A stretch of DNA of 64,000 nucleotides from Multifurca ochricompacta (taxonomy: Eukaryota; Basidiomycota; Agaricomycetes; Russulales; Russulaceae), in NCBI GenBank assembly GCA_022496185.1, contig WTXG01000028.1, forward strand, positions 186,001 through 250,000. Direction: 5' to 3'. The notes beneath the pieces were generated by a model that worked only from the letters and a program-made list of their open reading frames with translations, had not been told where the DNA came from and did no database searches. How positions within the stretch are numbered: position 1 is the first letter of the stretch; each line of letters opens with the position of its first letter. This document shows positions 8,837 through 20,779 of the stretch, in pieces. A program made the translations under genes and the position numbers.

Positions 8837-11800
8837 TTAACTGTTCTTGGGCGCTTGGGGATGTCGCAAATGGAACTCCGCAATCAGGTCCGGGGCAGAG
8901 ATATCCCCGGCTGGTTCCCACGAGTTGTCAGAGTCTGGGAAACCTTTCCACTTGATCAGGTAATATAACTTGTGCCCTCGGCCTTGTCGCTTGGAGTCTA
9001 GAATGCGCTCCACTTCCCATTCTTCTTCGCCATCGATAAGGTCAGGCGGGGGCCTCGGGAAGTTCTCTCCGTGAATGGAGGTTTCCTTGTAAGGGGTCAG
9101 AAGCTTGGCATGGAAGACTGGATGGATCTTCCATTTCGGCGGCAGTTGCAATTCGTAAGAGACGTCTGACAGCTTCCTTGTGATTTGGAAGGGTCCGTGG
9201 CGTCGGGGCGCTAATTTGGCCGAGGGGTGTGACGTGTGAATATTCCTGCCCTCGAGCCATACCCAGTCATTGGTCTGATAAGGTGTGAATGTGCTTGGCT
9301 GTGCTGCCAGAAGCTGTTGCGCCTTTACCAGATTCTCATTGGCTGATTCCCGCAGCTCTTCCCATTGGCCGATTCATTCGGTTACTGACGGGACATTGAT
9401 GGGCTTCTCTGTCCATGTGGTGCGTGGAGTCCAGCCCATGATAAGGGAGAAAGGGGTGGATTTTGTCGTCCCATTGGGCCATGAGTTGTGAGCGAACTCT
9501 GCGGTCGACAACCATTCTGCCCAATCATCTTGCCTGCCGTTGCACCAAAACCGGAGATACTGTTCCAACCATTGGTTCATCCGCTCAGACTGCCCGTCTG
9601 TCTGTGGATGGTATGCCGTCGAGATATTCTGCGTGATGTCCAGCGCCTTGCATAAGGCTCTCGCAAATGCCGATGTAAAACGGGTATCTCGGTCAGAGAT
9701 GATCCTTCTAGGGAGTCCGTAATGACGGTATACGTGGTTCAGGTATAGTTTCGCCACTCCTTCAGCTGTGATAGTTTCGTTGCAGGGAATGAAGAGGGCC
9801 GCTTTGGAACAATCATGGTCTGTGATTGTAAGGATAGTGTCGAAGCCTTGTGATTTGGGCAGCTTGACGATGAAGTCCATGGCGATGGTCTGGAAGGGAG
9901 TCGATGTACTGGGAGTGATGGGAAGCATTGGTGGGACTTTTGGGTGTGTGTTCACCTTGTTCGCTTGACATGATGCGCATCCTCGTACGTAGCTCTCAAT
10001 GTCCTTTTTCATATTGGGCCACCAATAGTCTCTCTTGGCCAGGGCATAAGTGTTGGCAATGCCTGGGTGGCCAGCGGAGGGAAGGTCATGATGAAAATGG
10101 ATCACCCCCCTCTTAATGTTGTCACCACCGGTGACAACGAGTCGATCCCCGTCCTTCCACCAAAGACCGCTGATTTTCTTCAGATTGTGAGCATCGGCCC
10201 ATGAAAGGCACAGGTCTTGGTTCATATTTTGGGAAACTTGTGCCCAAAGGTCCATGTCATGGAGACTGACGACGGCCGTCTTGGCAAACACCTCTTCTGG
10301 GAGGACAGTGATGTCGTTATTGTCGTCTTCCCCTGTATGCATGTCTGGTCTTCACGACAATGCATCTGCTCTAGCATTCTGACTCCCAGCAATGTGTTTC
10401 AGTGTGAAGTTATATTCTTCTAACTCCAAGACTTCTCGTGCTACATGCCGGCTGATCTTGTGGGGTTCCTTCCAGTATAAGAGGTTGGAATGATCAGTGT
10501 GAATGATGGTCTTATGAGGGGTGCCCGCCAAATAGGGTCGCCAGTGTCGCAATGCTTTGACTATGGCTAAAAGCTCCCTATCCCAGATGTCGTAGTTCCT
10601 TTCAGCAGGGGAGAAGGTTTCAGAGTAGTACACCACTGGGTGGAGCACTTGTGCGGCATCTCTCTGATATAATACTGCTCCGTTCGCAAAGTGCGAGGCG
10701 TCCACCTCTACTTCGAAGGGGTGGTTCAGATCTGGTTGGATGAGTACTGGTTCTGAGCCGACGAGGTCCCTAATCTGCTCAAATGCCTGCTGCTGCGCGG
10801 CATTCCAATGCCATGGTACGTCCTTTTTCAGTAGGTCGTTCAGTGGTCGCGCTATGCCTGAAAATCCCTTGACGAATCGTCGGTAAAAATTACAGAATCC
10901 GATGAACGATCGGACATCTTTGACGCAGGTTGGCACGGGCCACTCCCGGATTCCCTGTACTTTTACGGGATCCATGCATACTCGTCCTCCTTCCAAGATG
11001 ACCCCTAGATATTCGACGCTCCGTTGTTCGAAGGAGCATTTAGCAGGTTTGAGGTAGAGGTCATGTTCATGCAGTATGTCCAGTACCTGATGTACACGGC
11101 GTCAGTGGTGGTCCAAATCATCTGCAGTGGCTACTAGAATGTCGTCCATATAGACCACTACTTCTCCTGTGAGAATGAGATCGCGGAAGATGTGGTTCAT
11201 CATGGCCTGGAACGTTGCCGGCGAGTTCGTGAGGCCAAAGAACATAACATTGGGCTCAAACAACCCTTGATTTGTTTTGAACACCGCTTTGCATTGGTCA
11301 CCTTCCTTGATCCTGACGTTGTTATATCCCCATCGCACGTCCATCTTTGAGAAGAGGGACTTATCCCTCATGGTGTCAATAAGTTCAGAGATGAGTGGTA
11401 GGGGGTACGCGTTTTTCACAGTGTATGCGTTAATCCGCCGATAATCCTGGACTGGTCGCAGCTTGCCATCCTTCTTCTTGATGAAGAAGAAGGGTGAGGC
11501 GTACTGCGACTTGGATGGGCGAATATATCCTTTTGCCAGATGTTCTTCCAAAAATTCCGTCAATGCCACCTGTTCAGCCTGGGACAGCGGATAGATTTTG
11601 CAATCTATCGCTGCTGGCGTGTCAGGGAGTAAGTCTATGGCGTGGTCCCATGGTCTGGGAGGTGGAAAACGCTGGGATTCTTCCTCGGAAAACACCTTCC
11701 AATGCCGATGGTAGGTACTTGGCACTACATCGCTGTATGTCTTTTCTGCCTGCCCTTGTATTGCTTTTTGGGCTAGCTCCGATGCTTTAGTGGCGTAACA

Positions 11801-12333
11801 GCGTCCTGGGTCTTCCCTTCCCGTGCCCGCGGCTCTTATTATTGGATGTCTGACTGCATAGTCATATCCTATCGACGTGATGATAGTGGGATATGATTCT
11901 TTGTCCATTGTCGCGTCAGCCCAGTTGATCTTGGGCTCAAACGCGGCGAGCCACGGATATCCTAAAATAAGATCTTCGTCTCCCAAGTCCGTAATCAGGA
12001 AACAATGTTCTTCGTGGTCTCTCCGACCTGGACCTTCAAATCCGTGTAATGAGTGATTTTTCCAGCGCGATTGGCCGTTCTGTCAATGTTCCAAATGTTC
12101 TTTTCCTGGGGGAGTGCCAGCCGTCCCAGGCCCATTGTTTTGATTAGTCGTGGGTGAATAAAATTGTCTGTGGCTCCGGAATCCACTAAAATATCTCGGT
12201 CGGCCGTCCTCTGTGTGGTTTCAAAATGGACTGGTATTTTCAGAGATTTGAATCGACTAGCATACACAGAGGTAACATGGAGTGCTCGTGCCCAGGCGAT
12301 GGGTTTGAGCCTAACAAAAATCCTTCTTTGCAA
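8837..12333 (-). pseudogene. pol: Pol polyprotein of element 2, several lesions
   Basis: The copy keeps the protease (about 12333-11995, DSGATDNFIHP), RT (11986-11000, YMDD), RNase H (to 10352), integrase (10342-9374, HHCC finger and D,D35E core intact) and an integrase tail with a complete chromodomain (about 9060-8850, with WEVERILDSKR and YLIKWKGFPDSDNSWEPA). Breaks are a one-base deletion near 12000 after TTKNI, a CGA-to-TGA stop near 11103, a TGA replacing CGC near 10350, and a CGA-to-TGA stop near 9374. The RNase H region is clean here, which shows what is lost in element 1. Confidence 0.93.
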
Positions 12334-13818
12334 ACGCCTTCTCTACTAGTATGGCGCGCACTTCCTCACTTTCCTTCATCATGTTGGCCCATATATCCTG
12401 AGCCTTCTCTTCTTTTGACCGCTTGTCCACGGCAGGGGGGTTGTTCTGAATGGGGTGTTCCGGTGCCACCGTGGCGACAGCAACTCGTGCTCCCTTCTTG
12501 GACAGTCCCGGGACATATGCCCCAATGCCCTGCAACGGAAGCAGCATCCTTCCTTCATTAGTGTCTGTCGCTCGTCTTCCGTAAGTGCTGCCCGAGCTCG
12601 GGCCCGATCTGCAGAGGTATCCATAGCGTTTGGATCCCTCTGGCCATGTGGTGCGGGCTTCACTCCGAACGCTGCCTTCCACTGGTCTCAGGTCTTTCCT
12701 TTTTTGGTGTCAACTCCAAACCTTGTCTGGAAGTCAAGGTAGTCTTGTTGCTGCCTCCGAGCAGCGTCAACCCAAGTATCCCAATCGTGGGGGTGATGAA
12801 ACTGAATAATGTTTTTGACAAGGGGGTTGGGTAAACCCTGTGAAAAGAGGTCTAACGTTGCTTCTTCGTCCGTGTCATAGCCGCTCTGTTGGCTAGACTT
12901 CTGAACTTGGCGACGTACGCGTCAAGTTCTCCCTTCTCCATTCTGAGGGACTTTAGCTCCTGGGCGGCCTTCTGCTTGGCCTGCCCATCCGTGAAGGCGT
13001 CCTTAAATCGCTCAGCGATGGTCTCCCAAAGACCTTCACTAGTAGTACGACGCCCACTTTCGACTTGTTCATTCAGCCACTCCAGCTGCTCCATGGTCCA
13101 GTGTCAACCGCATCCCCCCGAATCAGGGAAAGGAACAGATTGGCTCGTTGGAACGGGTTGACAATCTGTGGGACTCATGGTTGAAGTTTTTAAAGGTTGT
13201 GAACTCCAACATGAATTTCTTGCTTTGTGAGCGGTCCCCAGTGAACGTTTGGGGAAGCACTCCTGATAATCGTCCGGATGGAGGAGGAATATTTGGTGGT
13301 GCCACCACTGGGGCTGGTGGGGCGGGGTCTGGAAGCTGGGCGGCAATGGTGGACATGTTCTGGTAAAACGGGGTGACGGTGTTGGTGGATTGTATAGAAA
13401 TCTGGGGAGTTGTCAAAGCAGGGGCTCTGAACGTGACAACTTCGGGTGCAACTGGGGCTGTAGACGACGCTAATACCAGTGCTTCTTCGCTATGTTCTTC
13501 TACGTACTCCTCTGGCTCGGAGTCCATGACAATGGCCGGAGGATTTTCTCTCCACGGGCCTAGTCCAAATTCAGGTGGGGCAGGTCTGGTTGTAACCCAA
13601 GAGTTTCGACTGTCCGAGTATCGGATACAATACCAAACTCTTTTCTCTTCGTCGTATTCTACCGGTTGGTATCTTCCGTCGTGATAGACGTAGTATCCAA
13701 ACTCGGACTCAAAATCTTTCCAGGCGGCAGAGCCAAGTACTTGCTGTGAAAGATTATTCTCATCTCTGCGTTCGATGAGTTCTTCCCGAAAGAGGGTCTG
13801 ACTGCGGCTGGAAGCCAC
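12311..13818 (-). pseudogene. gag: Gag of element 2, frameshifted
   Basis: The N-terminal 215 residues match element 1 closely and begin at the same GTG in a good start context. One-base deletions near 13175, 13095 and 12885 then break the capsid part. The zinc knuckle CFRCRALGHMSRDC is still readable near 12540. A further deletion near 12315 alters the gag-pol overlap. An ATG inside the N-terminal region (in VMDSEPEE) arises from ACG-to-ATG at a CpG and is absent from element 1. Confidence 0.88.
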
Positions 13819-13824
13819 TGTGAG

Positions 13825-13835
13825 AGACTTGACTT
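13825..13835 (-). promoter_or_regulatory. Primer-binding site of element 2, one mismatch
   Basis: On the minus strand AAGTCAAGTCT lies two bases inside the 5' LTR end. It differs from element 1 by G-to-A at a CpG, which leaves one mismatch in the 11-base pairing with the transcript start. Confidence 0.7.
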
Positions 13836-13837
13836 GA

Positions 13838-14423
13838 TGTTACGTCCGGTGTGAGACGTTCTGCACGACTTGTGTGACAGCTTTGTTCATATGTTCAGAT
13901 AAGAGACCAATAGGGCCTCTTGGAGTATGAATGGATGAGTCAAAGTCAACGGGGCTGTTCCCGAGTGACAATGTTAAGCGGAAAGTGCCCAAAGCACTGA
14001 GACGATCGAGTCAGAGGTTTCAAGGGGAAGTCCAGAAGACAAACACCGATGTATTCAATAAGTCGAGTCTGAGGTCTACATTGTAGTTACAGCGGACTTA
14101 TATACGTAATCGAATGGGCGTCTACGAGATAAGAGAACGGAGTCGTGTGGGCCCAAATATACGAAAGTGAAGGGCGTAAAGCCTAGCTTCTGATAGGGAA
14201 CTAAGTAAGTGTCCGGTCGTACGATAAGGGATAAGAGATAAGGGAGAAGGAGTCAATCATAGACAAAGCGAGGCAAACAGAGACAAAGTCAATCACGGGG
14301 AAGGAAGTAAGGCACGTGACGGATCCCACGATGGAGACGTGATCTGGTAGTGTAGGGTAGGCGGTAAGGAGGGGTCGTCGTTGGGTAGGAAGAAAAAGAC
14401 AGGAAGAGACGGGGTTCGTAACA
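13838..14423 (-). repeat. 5' LTR of element 2 (complete, 586 bp)
   Basis: The repeat has TGTTAC at both outer ends when read inward on opposite strands, and a minus-strand TATATAA at 14104-14098. It is the driver of element 2 transcription, which would converge on element 1 transcription at about 7050. Confidence 0.95.
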
Positions 14424-14633
14424 TTACCCCTGCCAATCACTAACTAAAATACAGTATACAGAGATGATTAGATAGGATGTTATAGAACATTGATGAAAAG
14501 CCTGTCAGATAACCACACAGAATGCAAAATAATTTGATGAACACATAGCAATTTGCAGGGGTAACCCCTGGATAATTGTTTTGATACCTGGGTTACCCAT
14601 AAAATGAAACACGTGCAAGTTCTTTACTTGCAT

Positions 14634-15025
14634 TGCACATTTCGGACATCTGGCCTGGGACATCCCAGTCAAGGAGATACACACTTGGACACAACATGTT
14701 CATTTATGGCTACTCAAGATCCCTCAAAGATTCCTATTTTATGTTCATAAGATTAAGATAATTTATTATTCCATTTTTATTTTATTATTCTGCTTTCAAT
14801 TTTATACGAGCATGACTGTTCTTTGCATTTCTGCGCATTTCAGATAAATGGCCTGGGCCATCCCAGTCAAGGAGATAAGCACTTGGACACAACACATTCA
14901 TTTATGGCTACTCAAGATCCCTCAAATATTGTTGGTTTATGTTCAGAAGATTAAAAGGATCTTTTATTTACATTATTATTTTATTATTCTGGTTTCATTT
15001 CATACAAGCACGACTGTCCTGGTGC
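14634..15025 (+). repeat. Direct repeat, two units of about 198 bp
   Basis: The motif GGCCTGGG...CATCCCAGTCAAGGAG occurs at 14652 and again at 14850, followed in both by ACTTGGACACAACA, TTCATTTATGGCTACTCAAG and an AT-rich tail that ends in TACAAGCACGACTGT or TACGAGCATGACTGT. The copies have drifted apart. Origin unknown; probably a fragment of an old transposon. No coding frame is seen. Confidence 0.75.
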
Positions 15026-15429
15026 GTTTAAGTCAACCTTCCTTAATAGGAAGGAGATCAGACCACCATGTGATGCAATGTAGTCACTGCCCCATGCAGC
15101 TTGTAGATACACGCAGGCCTTGTTTCAGCAAACTAATTTGATAATTAGATTACAATACAGTCTAAAGTAGTCTAGAGTGTATTTTAGATAGTGCCAGACT
15201 GGCAGAATTGATCGTGTGTTAATAAAACAGATGTATCATGGTTTTCAAGAAAGTGGATCACTGATAAGGATTTTATTTTACATCGCACTGGTAATCTGCT
15301 TTGATATTTTGTAGGATAATACTAGAACATATTTAACACAACCCTGTAGCATACATCAGACGAGATCTTGTATTTTTGTGGCTGCAGATGTGTTTTATCT
15401 CGGAAATTCTACTGATCTTGTCAATGCAT

Positions 15430-15545
15430 AATCGGCGCCTATACCCGCCAAACCCGCCACACAGGTACGGGTTTCCACGGGTTGGGAGCCGTATACCCGT
15501 ACCTGTACCCGGCAAAACCCGTGGCGCTTACCCGCGTGGGTATGA
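15430..15545. repeat. GC-rich TACCCG/CGGGTA block
   Basis: A short GC-rich stretch in AT-rich DNA carries several TACCCG, AACCCG and CGGGT motifs in both orientations. Such degenerate palindromic blocks can be ends of inverted-repeat elements, but I cannot assign a family. Confidence 0.5.
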
Positions 15546-15960
15546 AACCCTTTGACAATCACTACAGGTATGGTGCAGCCTACACTAGATACTACATTAC
15601 TGCTAGCTATCTCACCTTTGTTTTACTTAGAGACTTAGATGCAGTTGTTAATGCAATAGCAACTGCTTAATCTATAGCAGTTATACAGTAGTTTATATAC
15701 AATTTAATGTACTATATTGGCTACTTAATTATACAAGTGCATTATCTTGTTATTGATGTGATTTGATCACATGCCTGATCTTAGATGTATGTTCTAAGTA
15801 ATCTAACTAATTATGAGCATGTTTTTACTTGCATTATCTACACATGATCACAATCATGTCATACTGCTATCACAGAGCCTCTGTACCAGTATCTTGGTTC
15901 AACAAGTGACTCATCCTGAATTCCTCCATACACCTATTGATGGTGTATACTTCTGACCCA

Positions 15961-16055
15961 TGAACAAAGCTGTCACACAAGTTGTGCAGAATGTCTCACA
16001 CCAGATGTTACACTGTCACACAAGTCATGTAGAATGTCCCACACCAGACATTACA
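15961..16055 (+). repeat. Relic of the same LTR family, end duplicated
   Basis: 15961-16012 matches the last 52 bases of the element 1 LTR. All differences but one are CpG-to-TpG/CpA changes. 16013-16055 repeats the last 43 bases once more with its own CpG losses. Both end in TTACA instead of TAACA, so they share a variant ancestor. The AT-rich DNA after it, with a TATAAAAA box near 16132, may belong to another decayed LTR. Confidence 0.75.
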
Positions 16056-16414
16056 CTTTGTCTTTCATTCCATGCTTCACATTTCATCCTGATTGACTTG
16101 TAGTTTATCTCTGACTCCTATAGATAAAATGTATAAAAAACCTTAGTAGTTTGTCTGGCAATCTGAATCCAGTTTGATCCTCTTCCATCCAACTGCTTAC
16201 TTCCACTTAGTTCTCATAAAAGCAAATTTAACAATCACTTGTACTCTTACTCACACTCACTCTGCTCTTAGGTCAATTTTTGTGCTATCACAGCAAATTC
16301 AGCTCACTGTACCAGACTAACACTGGTACTCCCTAATTATAGCTCATTCCCTCCAGAACCTGATCGGAGTTTAATAATATAAACTCAGCAAACAGCAAGT
16401 GTTCTATTCTAATC

Positions 16415-16444
16415 CTCTGCTCTGCTCTGCTCTGCTCTGCTCTG
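16415..16444. repeat. (CTCTG)6 microsatellite
   Basis: Six uninterrupted copies of CTCTG upstream of the DUF6535 gene. Confidence 0.95.
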
Positions 16445-16883
16445 TCTTGAAATATAAACCTCTCCAGGAGGGTTTTAGAATAGAGTAAAGATCATTTGTC
16501 TTATTCAAGTCTAATTTTTTGGCTTTTCTCACATTCAAAGTCCACAATCCCCTTTCGAGCGCCCGGCTTCCGAGTTAGACTTAAAATTACGTCCAACCAC
16601 TCCAGCGGGAGATGAAATTTTGATGCCATGAGGACATAATCAGGTAAATCTAGGAATCCCACCGGAAATTTATACCCCACTATGTCGATTAAATTGGTTG
16701 AACACTGTGCGTGGCGTGGCCACAACCGAGCTGCTCGTCGGTGATTCAAAAATGCGTCGAAGGACTGAAGTGGAGGAATAAATCTATTAATGCCGCATCC
16801 CTACGCAAGCCCTCACACCGCCTCCCACTTGTCCCGCCTCTTTGTCTAACTTTCTTTTTTTTCTCTCTTTTTTTCTGATCATT

Positions 16884-19551
16884 ATGAAAGATAAAGACAT
16901 CGACGATCACTCAATAATTGAACCTGGAGAACAACATTCTCATGGAGATTTTGATGACCACGCCAATGCTCTATGGTCTCTCTATAGAAAATATGCGAAG
17001 GGTCACGACGTGGCTAAAATTAAGAGTCTAAAGGAAGATATGGATGGAGTACTTCTATTTGTACGTTCAATTCCTTCCCTATCAACTACCAGCTTGATCA
17101 TTGTTTCATCGACCCATCCCTAGGCTGGCTTGTTCGCTACGTCACTCTCTGTGTTCGCCATAGATCGTGTTCAGACCCTACAAGTATCTCCCACTCAACA
17201 GGTGGTGTTCTACCAGCAACAATCTGTTGCGTTACTCTCACAGATATCCCAACAATTATCCTCCCTTTCTGCGCAAGCCTCTGTCCCTCCTTTCTCTCTT
17301 CCGCCTAGTCCAACTCCCAGTCCATCCCCGTCGGAGATCCGAGTGAATGTCTTCTGGTTCATGAGTTTTGTATTCAGCCTTTGCGCAGCACTCCTTGCAA
17401 CGCTCGTTCAAAGGTGGTCTCGGGACTACATGCTCATCTTCAAGCAATATCGTCACTCTTTGAAGAGTGCGCGGATTCGACAGTACCTACACGACGGTGT
17501 TGACGGGTGGTACATGCCAATAGTAGCAGAAGCAGTACCTGGTCTTGTTCACATCTCCCTGTTCTTATTCTTGATTGGGCTCGGGGACTTCCTACTGAAT
17601 GTCAACAAAACTGTTGGTAGGGCTACTTTGTTTCCGATTACGTTCTGTGCCACTCTCTACCTCTTCAGCACGTTTGCGCCAGTCTTCAGTCCACAATCTC
17701 CATACCGCAGCCCATTCTCCGACATAATCTGGTACATAACCCGGTCGCTGCCCTTATGGAAGACTCGCAAAGATCCCTCGGATGGAATACAGAAGAGAAG
17801 TCCTACTATAGCCAAACAGCAGATGCGGATAGCAATGGAGGATAATCCGGCTCGCGATTTGCGTGATGACAGGGGAATTCTATGGCTAGTCAATGATCTC
17901 ACGCAAGATACCGAGATGGAGGCACTTGCATTAGCTATCCCCAGCTACTTTGACCCGAAATGGGCCCAGAAGATGGAGAAAACTGACACCAAATTCCACC
18001 AAGATGAGTACAAGAACATCAGTTACAATGACCCGTCGGCGGTACTGCTCAGTAGCGATGATCTCCCCATCCACGCCCGGTACTCGCCACCCCCGCGACG
18101 CATCGGCACGTTTCGATCTTCCCTCAACCACGTCGGGACTGTGTTGAGTAACTTTCACTTTCCCAGAATTCCTATGAGGCTACCATGGAGGACACATCCC
18201 CCTTCTCCAAAAAAAAACACCTAACTTGGTCGTTGAGCTATGCAAGCCTATTCGTCACTTGTTCGAGACATGTAACAACCGTGGCCTCTTCCTGAACGAG
18301 GATCATTGGCGTAGGCGTTCACGCGCATGCGTCGTGACCGCTGCTTCATTCGTACTCAGCACGGATGCCAAGTTGGACGCGTTTGGGGACATTACCACTC
18401 TGCTCAGTGACCTAGGCAGAGTCGAAAAGACCCACGAGTTGTCACCAACTGTTTTGAACCGGTCATTTATCACACGCTGGACATGTCTTTCTCTAGTGGC
18501 CATCCGAGACATGCTGAAGCACGATCGACTTCTGGAGATCGCGGAAGGAGCTGTCGTGACGCTTGCACTATCTCACAAAGTGGATGATGATGGCCTGGAT
18601 GTCGACGAGTTGGCGCTCAGGAATGCTCAGAGGATAGACAAGGATTTCATGACTGCATGGAGCAGCGTGGAGAAACTAGCGCATGAATTCAAGGCTCTGG
18701 GTGAAGTCAAGGTGGAAAGACCAGCGAATAATATACTGCGCCGCCATGATTCCGAGCTGGCGCAGGTCGAAAAAGAAGCCGACCGCATGAACCGGATCGA
18801 CACCAGCATCGCCAATCTTCAACATGAGATTGACAACGCCACACACAACTTGACTCGACGGTTGCCTGGCGTACCCTTCGACGACCTTGCAGAACCTACT
18901 TTCTTGAAACAAATTATCGACTTCCTTCACAACCCCGTCCATCCACAACTGATATTCCCGCAACGGCGACTCCATGGATTGCGTTCCCCAAATCAGGGGG
19001 GGAACAATGGGGGCCGTCTGGAGATAATGAAGATTCTGAATACCATCGGAAAGAACCAACGCTCGGGAATAGGTCAGCATCGACTTATGGAACGACAACT
19101 ATCGCGGCTTCAAGACCTACGTTTCGGCGGTGCCCTCGGCTTTACCGTAGAACTCTATTTCCTCACGCTCAAACAGATGTTGTCGTCGTCCTCACCTTCC
19201 TTTGGAGATTCCCATTCCTTCCTTTACATTGGCGCATTTAGGGCTATCACATCGGACTGGGAGGACTACATCGATTCGTATGGGACACAGCAAGTGATCT
19301 TTGATCTTGTCTGCGACATTGCCGTGAAAGATCGGGGCATGTTTTCCAATTACACGTATCCCGACTACATAAAGGACGAACTCCTCAAGTTTTTAGGCAA
19401 GGTGATCAAAGGACAGACGAACGCTCACATCGACGGTACCGTTCACGAACTTCAAAACGTCCCTCCATGGAAACTCGGTGACCCCGATTTCCTGGACAAA
19501 GCGCTGACTATTCTGAAAAGTCGCACCTCCCCTTTCGGTTTTCCAGTTTAG
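16884..19551 (+). CDS. DUF6535 membrane protein, one frameshift
   Basis: The gene encodes a member of a large mushroom family of unknown function. Exon 1 (16884-17060) ends in MDGVLLF; an intron at 17061-17123 (GTACGT...CCCTAG) leads to AGLFATSLSVFAID, the typical DUF6535 junction. The domain continues with VNVFWFMSF...LATLVQRW, a second hydrophobic hairpin around LVHISLFLFLIGLGDFLL and FCATLYLFSTF, so about four membrane helices are likely. The remaining 600 residues are soluble and poorly conserved. Frame 1 stops at 18222 just after an A9 run (18209-18217 region), and the protein continues in the next frame from about 18226 to 19551. Removing one base of that run would give one protein of about 870 residues. 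It could be a sequencing error or a young lesion. Confidence 0.85.
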
Positions 19552-20779
19552 ATGTATTTTAAGGACTTTCAGACGGTGCCACGAGATTTTTACGCCATCC
19601 AAATCCCCCTCCCCACTACTCTCTCCCCCCCGCTTATCTGATGTATTTTTGTGTATCCTTGTAATAATGACTACGTGCTTCGCCTCTGGGTGACTTTGTG
19701 CTAACCCCCCTCACGATTTATGAGCGCATGCAGTTGGGCGGGCGCTCTTCAAAGAAGGGGGATAATCTGTTGAAAACATGGTGGGCATTAGTTGATAAGT
19801 TTTGAAAAGTGGTGATTGTTGCCGGGCGCTGCTGGAAAGTAAGCGTCAGGTCAGTATAGGCGCTAAGCGATGCGAACAGAGAGATGCGTTGATACAAAGG
19901 AGTGTAGAACGATATATGCTATGTTGTACACGTCGGTCCCGGTGTTGTACCTCAGCCTCATGAGGAAGCAACTGTAGTACGTTGGCGGTGAAAGCAGGCC
20001 AAAAAGCCCAGCCCAGCAAAAACCCAACAAGCCATACCTTTGGGCACCTCACACCTCCCTATCGCACACAACAAGTAAAAAAACGAGCCGTTCCTCAAAT
20101 TGTCCCTGGTCCTCACTTGCCCCCTTTGGGATCTTTCTTTCTTTCTTTCTTCTTTCTAACACGCCACACACAACTCCGCGGCGCGCACGAAAAAATTGCC
20201 CGTGCTCGGAAGCACCGCGAACAGGAGTGTTAGTGTAGTGGCCAAATCACGCGTTCAACTCGCGGCGGTGGTTTGGCCCAGGTTAGCCATCTTTACGTAA
20301 TCTGAGCCGTGTCGAGGCACGTGATCAGACGCGTCCATCCGTCCAGACAAACTCAGACTCATTATTGATAATCTGACACCCAGTTATTCTATCAGATTAC
20401 GCCCGAGGTCTAGGATAACTAATTAAGACTCAACGGTGAGTGATTCATTCCCCAAAAGTCCCACAATCCTCCCCACATTTCTCATTGTCTCACAAAATAC
20501 CGAGTCACAGTACTCTATCTAACTCCAGAGACCCACATTCTGGAATCACACTGTCTAATACAACCCCCGTTTGAAAAGAGATCTTTTTGGAAGCAACTCC
20601 GCACCTCATCGAAAAGCCTCATCATGCTATAAAAACATGACCTTTGACTGTTGACACATTCTTGAAAGAATTTGTTCCAAAGGCACACGAATCACAACCA
20701 ACGAAAGAAGGATCATTTACGCACTCAACTGTATCTAAGCATGAGAGCTAATTTGCAAGTACCTCTACCATCTGATACA
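19552..20779. other. Intergenic, no gene seen
   Basis: No convincing ORF. A TCTTT-rich stretch lies near 20130-20160. The stretch at 20228-20290 looks faintly like a tRNA but does not fold as one. Confidence 0.6.

Larger units (their letters stand above)
7051..14423 (-). mobile_element. Ty3/gypsy chromovirus, element 2
   Basis: This is a second copy of the same family on the minus strand, with 5' LTR 13838-14423 and 3' LTR remnant 7051-7533. It is about 7.4 kb long and collinear with element 1. Both pol and gag are broken by one-base deletions, and pol and ORF3 also by CGA-to-TGA stops. The outermost 103 bases of its 3' LTR are missing at 7051, where element 1 begins; they should lie left of element 1, outside the window. 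The + strand flank at its right end is TTACCCCTGCC. Confidence 0.95.

Noticed and set aside
7051..14423. Palindrome as an assembly or hairpin-read artefact
   Set aside because: The arms differ by many substitutions, mostly CpG, and by different lesions in each copy, so they are two real copies. The centre still needs a spanning read.
14452..14470. ATACAGAGATGATTAG resembles the U6 snRNA core
   Set aside because: Only this short core matches. The flanks lack the rest of U6 and the place is AT-rich repeat debris.
16501..16749. Minus-strand 82-codon ORF upstream of the DUF6535 gene
   Set aside because: No family resemblance. It overlaps the likely promoter region of the + gene.
20228..20292. 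tRNA-like stretch GTTAGTGTAGTGGCC...ACGCGTTCAACTCGCG
   Set aside because: The start resembles an A box, but there is no B box (GGTTCGAATCC type), no acceptor stem and the loop lacks a purine after the anticodon position.
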